Shown here one piece after another: positions 1 through 7,129 of a stretch of 40,997 nt of DNA. The DNA is from a bacterium (GTDB lineage: Bacteria; Planctomycetota; J058; JAJDCP01), in the NCBI GenBank assembly GCA_030428695.1, contig JAUIEM010000022.1, forward strand, positions 1-40,997, given 5' to 3'. The position numbers were made by a program, and so were the translations under genes. Under the pieces are notes generated by a model, which searched no databases, was not told where the DNA came from, and saw nothing but the letters and a program-made list of their open reading frames with translations. How positions within the stretch are numbered: position 1 is the stretch's first letter; every line of letters starts with the position of its first letter.

Positions 1-3000
1 CAGCTCGCCTCCTGCCGGCGTTGGGCTCCCGCCCTGCGGGTCGGGGCCTCGCGCTTCGCCGACGCCGAGGAGTGGTACTGGCCGCGCACGGTCTTCGCCT
101 TCCTCGGCAACCTGCGCCAGGATCTCGATCCGTACATGTATCACTACGTCAACACGACGGGCAAGCTCGCGCTCCCGGAGTCGACCTTCGAGGAGATCGA
201 CCTGCGCTACCCGAAGTCGGTCAAGCTGCAGATCCCGATCATGTTCGGCGCTCTCCCCCCGTACGCGCCCGTGGCCGAGGTGGAGATCGACCTGGAGACA
301 GGGCTGGCACCGATCAACGCGATCGAGGGCAAGAAGCGCGAAGGCACATACCCGGTCGTCGTCTACGCCAACGCGGGGCGCTGGGAGAAGAAGCGCTTCG
401 CCCAGTTCTTCTTCGTCCAGATGATGAGCTGCGCCACCGACGAGGAAGGCAACGGTCCGACGACGAACCAGGCGATCCCGATGGTCTCGCGCCACACCGG
501 TGACGTCGAGCTGGTGTACTTCGAGGAGGGCGGCGAGGACGACCACTCGGTCTGGGGCTGCCACACGGCCGCCACCGCCCGCCCGATCCAGGACCTGATC
601 TGCCTCGGCGACAAGGAGCAGAGGAAGCCGCTGATCGCGATCACGATGTACGGCCACGGCTCGTACAACGTGCCGTCGATCAGCGCCTGGTTCAAGGGCG
701 CCTACCGCGAGCCCGGCGTGACCGGTGCGCTGGGCCTGTTCTCCCACGACTACGCGACGGCGGCGGCCGGCCACAAACAGCTCGAGCTCGGCGACGGCTA
801 CGTGATCGAGCTGGTGACCGAAGAGACGCCGTGGATGGCCTACAAGGGCCGGTGGGGCAGCCCGAATCGCTGGAAGATGGCGTTCGCGAAGGCTCCCCAG
901 GCGCCCGCCTGGCGCACGGTGATGTGTGACCTCAAGGACGGCACCCAGCCCCGGGTCTGGGCCGACCCCCAGGGCACCCACGAGAGCTGGCGCAGCTACG
1001 CCCAGGAGGTGGTCGACGCCTCGTTCTTCGTCCTGCTCGACCCCGAGGATGCGAAGAAGGTCAGCGTCTACTACTACCTGAGCCACGACGCCGACACCCT
1101 GCGCTACAAGTCGTACTGGAACCCGGACCTCAACCTCGGCCCCGACGCCTACGACGTGCCGTCGTCGCCCCATCCGAGCGAGCTGGTCGCCTTCCAACAA
1201 CGGCGCAAGGCCCACCCCGACCGCTGCCTGGTGCCGATCCCCGCGCCGTCGCGCAAGCGCAAGGGCTGGCACAAGCTCGTGCGGGCCCGCTCGCTGCAGG
1301 ACGAGCACAAGGGCTACCAGCTGACCGCCACGGCCCGGGGCGGCGAGGTCCGCCTCGGCTTCCGGGAAGGGGAGATGGACACGGCCCTGCTCGAGAAGAT
1401 CGCGGCCCAGGTCGAAGCGCTGATCGCCACGCAGGACGAGCCGGTCGCCCTGGGCTGGGACCTCGAGGAGCTGCTGCCCGCCGAGCTCGAGCCGTACTCC
1501 TGCAGCACCTGGAAGTTCGAGCCCTGGGAGCAGCGCTACAGCTACCGCTGGCGTATCCGCTACAAGGACGAGACCCGGCGCGTCAAGCTGCTGGTCCGGA
1601 TGGTCTCGAGCGATCCGAACGGGCGGCCCGAGCGGGTGCTCGAGCTCTTCCACGGCGAGCGCCTGCAGACGCGGGCGAAGGACTACGCCGAGCTCTGGAA
1701 GACCGTCGGCTTCACTGGCAGCTGCCCGGCCCTCCCCCGCCTGCGCACGCCGCGGCTGAGCGGCTTCCGCTGGAAGACCCCGGGCACGATCCCCCCGCCG
1801 TGGCAGAGCGAGGGGGACCGGACCTTCGCCCTGCACGCGATCGCCGACGCCACGCGCTGCGCGCTGCAGCTCAGCGGCGAAGAGCTGCCGGCGAGCTTCA
1901 AGCTCAAGCTCTCGTCACGTCGCGGCCCGGCGACCGCGGAGCTCGAGGTGCCGGACGACCACAGCGCGAGGGTGGTCGCCGAAGGGAGCTTCACGCGGGG
2001 CACGGATCCGGTCGACAGTAGCGGCGGCTTGTCGTGGCTGCAGAAGGTCGAGCTGGAGAAGCAGGCCAGGTACTACCGCGAGCGGCTGCTGATCGAGCTC
2101 GACACGCCGACGGGCTCGCTGCTCTACAAGAGCCCACCGCTGATCGTGGTCGGCTTCGAGCAGCTCCTCGGGGTCGTCGAGACCCGCCCGGAGACCTTCG
2201 GCGACTGGAAGGAGGTCCGCCGCTTCGACGCCCTGAGCGACGACGAGGAGCGCTTCGAGGCCGTCGTTCAGGACGACACCCGGCCCCAGTACCGCATCCA
2301 GCTGCTGGCGAAGGCAGGCGCGACCGAGGAGCCGCTCGACGAGGCGCGGTTCAGCCTCGTCCACAGCGAGGCCGCCGGGACCATCGACTGCAGGCTGGAC
2401 AACGGCCTCGCCGAGCTGACGCTGCTCAAGAAGGGCAAGACCCACCTGCCCACGGCCGGGCTGCTCTTCTCCCTGCAGGCGACCTTGCCGCCGACGTCGA
2501 AGAGCCTGCGCGGGACGAAGGTGTGCACCTTCCAGCTGCAGCGGCAGCTGCAGAGCATCGACATCGTGTTCGACGAGGACAAGAAGCTCGGGCGTGGCAC
2601 CCGGGACTTCTTCATCATGCCGCGGCTGATCGAGTACGAGTCCGCCCTCGACTTCCGGGCCGTCGGACTGGACGCCCAGGGCAAGGAGGTCGCGACCGAC
2701 CTGGCCTGCGACTGGACGTGGACCGTCGGCACCAGCGAGAAGACCGCGACCTCGACGAAGAAGGTCTCGCTCGCCAAGCCTCCCCTCGGCCAGTTCGTCA
2801 CGTTGCGGGCCTCGTACCGCGGCCTGGAGTGCGAGAAGCGCTTCAAGCTCTGGCCCGAGATGGTCGCGATCATGCAGCGCACCTCCGACGCCGAGGACTG
2901 GTTCCAGAAGGCCCAGCCGATCAAGGACTGGCACGAGGCGGTGCTGCCGAAGAACGACCTCTACTACAGGTTCGTCGCGGTCGGCAAGGACAGCACCGAG

Positions 3001-3729
3001 GAGACCTGGACCCCCCTGTCCGAGCGCGGGATCCGCGACGGGCGCTGGACCGGACACATCGACCTCGAGCCGAGCTCCGGCGGCGCGGGCGTGTGGCTCG
3101 ACGCCGCGCAACAGTGGGAGGGCAAGGGGATCCGCATCGGCGACGACGCCACCCTGACCTACAAGCTCGGCGAGCTCACCTGCTCACGCCGCTTCCGCGC
3201 CGCGCTGCACGAGAAGGCCCGGATCGAGGTCGAGGCCTACGAAGGCTGGGGCTGGAAGAAGGTCTCGCGCGGCGAGAGCCGCACGATGCGGGTCCACTTC
3301 CGGCCCCCCAAGACGCCCTTCGGCTCGACCAGCGGCGGGCTGGTCAAGATGGCCGACGGCCGCTGGTACAGGAAGATCAACAACTACTGGTACCAGGATC
3401 TCGAACGCTCGGGCGAGGTCTTCCGCTTCACGTTGAGACAGGGAAAATACTCGTACATCCCCTGCTACTGGTCGGTGCGGGCCGAGGCGGACGACGATCG
3501 CGGCATGCAGGGCGACGGCTTCTTCTACGACAAGGATCTGCGCCCCCACTGGTACACCGGCAGCGCGACGCTCAAGGAACAGTCCGTCGCCCGCTACGTG
3601 CCCGGATACGGGCGGCGTGGCTCCGGGTTCAACCTCTCCTTCAGCGGCAAGGCCCGGATCGTGGTCAGCGCGGGGAGCGAGTCGTTCTCTTTCACCGTCA
3701 CCTCCGACCCCCACAGCGAGGAAGACTGA
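1..3729 (+). CDS. Large protein with Vps62-like region (5' end outside window)
   Basis: The reading frame is open from base 1, so the true start lies upstream; the first Met in the window (136) is internal. At least 1,242 residues are present. Around bases 490-870 the product has the pattern HTGDVELVYF, an Ile/Thr-rich strand ending in GHGSYNVP, and then AYKGRWGSPN. This order (acidic 'GDxE' strand, 'GHxSY' segment, 'KGRWG.P') resembles the Vps62/DUF946 fold known from large secreted or surface proteins; that assignment is tentative. The rest is beta-rich, Trp/Tyr-rich and charged, suggesting several Ig-like or carbohydrate-binding-like domains, but I recognise no catalytic motif. The stop codon overlaps the ATG of the next gene (TGATG), so the two are translationally coupled and probably work together. 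Existence of the gene is certain, function is not. Confidence 0.85.
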   Translation, partial: QLASCRRWAPALRVGASRFADAEEWYWPRTVFAFLGNLRQDLDPYMYHYVNTTGKLALPESTFEEIDLRYPKSVKLQIPIMFGALPPYAPVAEVEIDLETGLAPINAIEGKKREGTYPVVVYANAGRWEKKRFAQFFFVQMMSCATDEEGNGPTTNQAIPMVSRHTGDVELVYFEEGGEDDHSVWGCHTAATARPIQDLICLGDKEQRKPLIAITMYGHGSYNVPSISAWFKGAYREPGVTGALGLFSHDYATAAAGHKQLELGDGYVIELVTEETPWMAYKGRWGSPNRWKMAFAKAPQAPAWRTVMCDLKDGTQPRVWADPQGTHESWRSYAQEVVDASFFVLLDPEDAKKVSVYYYLSHDADTLRYKSYWNPDLNLGPDAYDVPSSPHPSELVAFQQRRKAHPDRCLVPIPAPSRKRKGWHKLVRARSLQDEHKGYQLTATARGGEVRLGFREGEMDTALLEKIAAQVEALIATQDEPVALGWDLEELLPAELEPYSCSTWKFEPWEQRYSYRWRIRYKDETRRVKLLVRMVSSDPNGRPERVLELFHGERLQTRAKDYAELWKTVGFTGSCPALPRLRTPRLSGFRWKTPGTIPPPWQSEGDRTFALHAIADATRCALQLSGEELPASFKLKLSSRRGPATAELEVPDDHSARVVAEGSFTRGTDPVDSSGGLSWLQKVELEKQARYYRERLLIELDTPTGSLLYKSPPLIVVGFEQLLGVVETRPETFGDWKEVRRFDALSDDEERFEAVVQDDTRPQYRIQLLAKAGATEEPLDEARFSLVHSEAAGTIDCRLDNGLAELTLLKKGKTHLPTAGLLFSLQATLPPTSKSLRGTKVCTFQLQRQLQSIDIVFDEDKKLGRGTRDFFIMPRLIEYESALDFRAVGLDAQGKEVATDLACDWTWTVGTSEKTATSTKKVSLAKPPLGQFVTLRASYRGLECEKRFKLWPEMVAIMQRTSDAEDWFQKAQPIKDWHEAVLPKNDLYYRFVAVGKDSTEETWTPLSERGIRDGRWTGHIDLEPSSGGAGVWLDAAQQWEGKGIRIGDDATLTYKLGELTCSRRFRAALHEKARIEVEAYEGWGWKKVSRGESRTMRVHFRPPKTPFGSTSGGLVKMADGRWYRKINNYWYQDLERSGEVFRFTLRQGKYSYIPCYWSVRAEADDDRGMQGDGFFYDKDLRPHWYTGSATLKEQSVARYVPGYGRRGSGFNLSFSGKARIVVSAGSESFSFTVTSDPHSEED

Positions 3730-4118
3730 TGACCCAGGAGCTGCGCTTCGATCCCGGCAGTCAGGAGTTCCTGCCGCTGGAACGCGGACAGACCTACACG
3801 ATCCTGATCCAGCGGATCTTCCACCTGTCGCTCCAGGTCTTCCGCGACGAGGAGCGGCCGCTGGCCGACACCGCGCTGGAGTGCCGCGGCGCGGACAAGA
3901 CCGTGCGCGGCAGGACCGATGCCGAAGGGCGCGTGCACATCGCCAACGTCCCCGTCGGGGAGTACGCGTTGCACCTGCCCGAGCGGCCGCACATCAGCCC
4001 GACCTGGGTCGCCGCGGCGCGCGAGGCCGACCGCTACATCCCCGTCCTCATCCCGGAGCTCGAGCGGGCGGACGAAGAGCTCGACGAGCCCTTCGACCCG
4101 CCGGAGAGCGGCGCGTAG
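3729..4118 (+). CDS. Small Ig-like (carboxypeptidase-regulatory-like) protein
   Basis: A 129-residue protein whose ATG shares one base with the upstream stop codon (TGATG), implying coupled expression. Residues about 25-85 show the pattern 'V..DEERPLADTALEC...GRTDAEGRVHIANVPVGEYALHLP': a strand, 'Pl.dt', then 'G.TD.eG...i..vp.Gey.l'. That is the signature of seven-stranded transthyretin/carboxypeptidase-regulatory-like beta sandwiches, which are common beside effectors and spike proteins of contractile secretion systems. The C-terminus is acidic (ELERADEELDEPFDPPESG). No signal peptide or membrane segment is seen. Inferred role: a structural or adaptor partner of the large upstream protein. 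The fold is moderately sure, the role is a guess. Confidence 0.85.
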   Translation: MTQELRFDPGSQEFLPLERGQTYTILIQRIFHLSLQVFRDEERPLADTALECRGADKTVRGRTDAEGRVHIANVPVGEYALHLPERPHISPTWVAAAREADRYIPVLIPELERADEELDEPFDPPESGA

Positions 4119-4138
4119 ACCGGCGCCCCGGGGCTGAC

Positions 4139-4163
4139 GCCGGGTGCGGCGGGCTCACCCGGC
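4139..4163 (+). terminator. Hairpin after the coupled pair, possible terminator
   Basis: Perfect 8-bp stem GCCGGGTG / CACCCGGC with a 9-nt loop, 21 bp after the stop of the small Ig-like gene. No T-tract follows, so it is a weak or U-less terminator candidate only. Confidence 0.35.
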
Positions 4164-4187
4164 GCGAGCCGTCCCCGGCCGTCGGCT

Positions 4188-4216
4188 TTGACATCTGCGA
4201 GCGCAGCGCCGATGAT
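4188..4216 (+). promoter_or_regulatory. Sigma70-like promoter for the first pseudokinase-kinase gene
   Basis: TTGACA (4188-4193), a 17-bp spacer, then GATGAT (4211-4216). The -35 is perfect and the -10 matches 4 of 6. Transcription would begin near 4223, about 20 nt before the GTG start at 4243, with GAGG at 4231-4234 as ribosome-binding site. Confidence 0.55.
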
Positions 4217-4242
4217 CTCCTCTCCCCCGCGAGGATGCACCG

Positions 4243-6960
4243 GTGCCACTCGCCTACGCGTTTCGCGCTCTGCCCGCGACGGTCGACGCCCGACCCGGAC
4301 CGGGCGAGGTGATGTTCCGCGCCCACGTCGAGGACCACGGCGCGGGCACGGGCACGCGGCGGATGCAGGTCGCCCTCGACCTGCTGCGCCTCGGCGAGCA
4401 GGCCCTGCTGCGCGGACCCGGCGCGAGCGAGCGGCTGGTGCTGCTCGTCGACCCGACCCGGCCCGTGCTCGACGACATGCTCGCCGCCCTGCTCGTCCGC
4501 CACGGCTGGCAGCAGCCTGGCTTCGCCGAGCTCGCACGCTACGCCGCGATCGTGCGCCAGGGCTACCCGGTCACGGGGGTCCTGCCCGAGCGTTCCCTCG
4601 AGGGCGTGTTCCAGGCCATCCGCAACCGCGACGGGCTCGCGGCCCAGAGCCTCGACGAGCCGCGGGCGGCCGCGCGCTTCCTCGCCCACTGGCGACGCCT
4701 CGAGCAGCGCCTGCTCGCCTGCGCGGCGGTCGGGCGCAACCCCTTCCGCGAGCATCTGTGCGACGACCCCGCTTTCGCCGAGGAACGCGCCTTCCTCGCC
4801 GCCGACCGCGCGGTCTTCCAGCGCGACGTCGCCCGCGGCCAGCGCTGGCGCACCGCGCTGCCGGGCTGGACCGGAGGCAGCTCGGCCCTGATCCTCATCG
4901 AGCCGGAGAGCCTCCTGTTCAAGCACTGGAGCCGCTACGGCAGCAGCGCGCGCTTCCCCTTCCTCGCCGTGCGCTGGAAGCCCGGCCACTGGGTGTTCTC
5001 GACCGACCCCCTCGAGGCGATCTCCCTGCTTCCTCTCTGCCAGCGGCTGCAGCAGGCCGAAGAGCTGTCGGCCCCGCCCAGCGGCGCGGCCGACCCCTGG
5101 TTCGACGGGGCGCGCTTCGAGCACACGCTGATCGCGTCGCCGAAGCGCGGCAGCGGCATCCCGGACGACGAGCTGCTGCGGCGGGTGCGGGAGTGGCTGC
5201 GCGCGCGGCCGCTGACCGGCACCGAGGGCGCGCCGACCGACGCCTTCGTCGAGCTCTGGCCCTTCCCGGCCCTGACCAGGCCGCGCCACAGCTACTGGTG
5301 CGGGCGCCATCCGGTGTTCGAGGCCGAGCTCGACGGCGAGCGCGTCGACGTCCTCGTCCAGGGCCTCGACGACGCCGACATCCTCCTGCGCAGGGACATC
5401 GCCCTCGCGCGGAAGGACCTCGCGAAGCTCCAGGAGCGGCTCGCCGCCCACATCCATCCCGACCAGGCGCGGGTGCGCTTCTGCCGGCGCATCGAGTCGG
5501 CGCTGTGGATCGGCCGCGACCTCGCCGGGCTCATCTTCCCCCACGCCGCCCAGGGCTCCCTCGCGGTCTGGCGCGCGGCGGTGCGCAGGGTGCGCGCGCT
5601 CGATCTGCTGCACCTCGCCCGGGATATCGCCCGCGGCCTCGCCTTCCTGCACGCGCTGGACATCGACGACCTCGGCCTGACGCCGGCGGACATCGTGCTC
5701 GACATCGAGGACGACACGCTGCGCGCGGCGATCCAGCACAGCGGCACCGACCGCGCCTGGCCCAGCGCCGGCGGCAGCGCGGAGACCGGCAAGGTCCGCG
5801 ACCTGCGGGCCTTCGCCGGGCTGCTGTTGTTCGCCATCGGCGGCGAGGCGGTGCGCCTCGAGCGAGAGCCCGACGTGGCCGCAGCGGTCACGACGGCGGT
5901 GGAGGCACGCCACGTCCGGGCCCTGACCGGTGGCTTCGTCGAGGGCATCTGCGCGCTGCTGACGCGGCTGCTCACGGGCACGCTGCCGACCGCCGAAGAT
6001 CTGGTCGCGGCGCTGTCCGCCCTGATTCCCGGGGAGGAGGCGGAGGAAGCTCCTGCGGAGCCCGCGCCGGCTGCCCTCGACACCCTGTACACCCCGGCCA
6101 TCCTGTCGACGGACGGACCGGGCAAGGCGGCGGTCGGCGTGCACGGGCTCGAAGGCCAGACCCTGCACGGCTGGCGGCTCGAGGAGGAGCTCGGACGCGG
6201 GGCGATGGGCATCGTCTACCGGGCGACCCACACGCTCCTGCACACGCCGGCGGCGGTCAAGATCCTGCCGCCGAGCTGCGGCGCGAACGCGGAGTTCAAG
6301 CAGCGCTTCGTCAACGAGGCGATGTTCCTCGCCCACCTCGACCATCCGCACCTGCTCAAGGTCAACGACCTGTTCGAGGAGAACGGCCTGCTCGCGATCG
6401 TCAGCGAGCTCGCCGAAGGCGGCTCCCTGCACGCGGCGCTGCGCGCCCGCGGTCCGCTGCCCGAGTCCGAGGCGGCCGGCTATGCGCGGCAGGCCGCCCT
6501 CGGCCTGCACGCCGCGGCCGCGCAGGGCATCGTCCACCGCGACGTCAAGCCCGCGAACCTGCTGCTGACGGCGGCGGGGATGCTCAAGGTCGCCGACTTC
6601 GGCATCGCCCGCCAGCGCGGCCTCCCGGGCCCGACCATCGCCGGCAGCATCCTCGGCACGCCGCACTACACCTCACCCGAGCAGTGCCTCGCCACCTCGG
6701 CGGCCGATCACCGCTCGGACCTGTACTCCCTCGGCTGCACCCTGTACCACCTGCTGACCGGCGCGCCCCCCTTCCGCGGGCGCACCGCCGTCGAGGTGCT
6801 CGCCTGCCACCTGCACGAGCCGGTCCCCGACGTGCGCGCCGCGCGCCCCGGCCTCAGCCCCGCGATCGCCGCCCTGACCGCCCGCTGCATGGCGAAGGAG
6901 CCGGCGGGGCGCTTCGCCGACGGCGCCGCGCTCGCCCAGGCGCTCGCGGCCTGGACGTAG
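4243..6960 (+). CDS. Ser/Thr protein kinase with N-terminal unknown domain and pseudokinase domain
   Basis: 905 residues. The GTG start is preceded by GAGG, and the first residues (YAFRA...PGE) align with the start of the paralogue at 7130-9979. Residues 1-330 form an unrecognised domain shared with that paralogue; its best motif is AADPWFDGARFEHTLIA near residue 283, with LLFKHW and FLAVRWK...STDP before it. Residues about 350-600 resemble a kinase C-lobe, but the catalytic loop reads LHALDIDDLGLTPADIVLD, so the HRD, Lys and Asn positions are D476-L477-G478, T480 and D483: a pseudokinase. Residues about 640-905 are a complete Hanks kinase: GRGAMG loop near 650, Lys673, HRD 765-767, Lys769, Asn772, DFG 785-787, SPEQ. 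No membrane segment is seen, so it is probably cytosolic. Its substrate is unknown. Confidence 0.93.
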   Translation: MPLAYAFRALPATVDARPGPGEVMFRAHVEDHGAGTGTRRMQVALDLLRLGEQALLRGPGASERLVLLVDPTRPVLDDMLAALLVRHGWQQPGFAELARYAAIVRQGYPVTGVLPERSLEGVFQAIRNRDGLAAQSLDEPRAAARFLAHWRRLEQRLLACAAVGRNPFREHLCDDPAFAEERAFLAADRAVFQRDVARGQRWRTALPGWTGGSSALILIEPESLLFKHWSRYGSSARFPFLAVRWKPGHWVFSTDPLEAISLLPLCQRLQQAEELSAPPSGAADPWFDGARFEHTLIASPKRGSGIPDDELLRRVREWLRARPLTGTEGAPTDAFVELWPFPALTRPRHSYWCGRHPVFEAELDGERVDVLVQGLDDADILLRRDIALARKDLAKLQERLAAHIHPDQARVRFCRRIESALWIGRDLAGLIFPHAAQGSLAVWRAAVRRVRALDLLHLARDIARGLAFLHALDIDDLGLTPADIVLDIEDDTLRAAIQHSGTDRAWPSAGGSAETGKVRDLRAFAGLLLFAIGGEAVRLEREPDVAAAVTTAVEARHVRALTGGFVEGICALLTRLLTGTLPTAEDLVAALSALIPGEEAEEAPAEPAPAALDTLYTPAILSTDGPGKAAVGVHGLEGQTLHGWRLEEELGRGAMGIVYRATHTLLHTPAAVKILPPSCGANAEFKQRFVNEAMFLAHLDHPHLLKVNDLFEENGLLAIVSELAEGGSLHAALRARGPLPESEAAGYARQAALGLHAAAAQGIVHRDVKPANLLLTAAGMLKVADFGIARQRGLPGPTIAGSILGTPHYTSPEQCLATSAADHRSDLYSLGCTLYHLLTGAPPFRGRTAVEVLACHLHEPVPDVRAARPGLSPAIAALTARCMAKEPAGRFADGAALAQALAAWT

Positions 6961-6967
6961 CAGCTTG

Positions 6968-6988
6968 GCCCGAAAGCGGCCTCCGGGC
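6968..6988. terminator. Weak hairpin between convergent kinase genes
   Basis: GCCCG / CGGGC, a 5-bp stem with an 11-nt loop, lies just after the stop at 6960 in the 169-bp gap between the two converging kinase genes. No T-tract is present on either side. Nothing else is seen in this gap. Confidence 0.2.
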
Positions 6989-7129
6989 GCTCGCGCCTAC
7001 ATCCCGGTGAAGCAACCGGGGTACACCATGTTTCCCGTTGACGGCGGCCGCCACCTCGAAGCGCCGAAAGGCCCTCGCGCTCCGTGGTGCGGAAGGGAAG
7101 GGTGCAAGGGCCGTGCCGGGCCGGCGGTG

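Noticed and set aside
1915..3111. Long minus-strand and out-of-frame reading frames opposite most genes
   Set aside because: They mirror high-GC coding strands and have repetitive Arg/Ala/Pro/Gly composition with no motifs; they are shadows.
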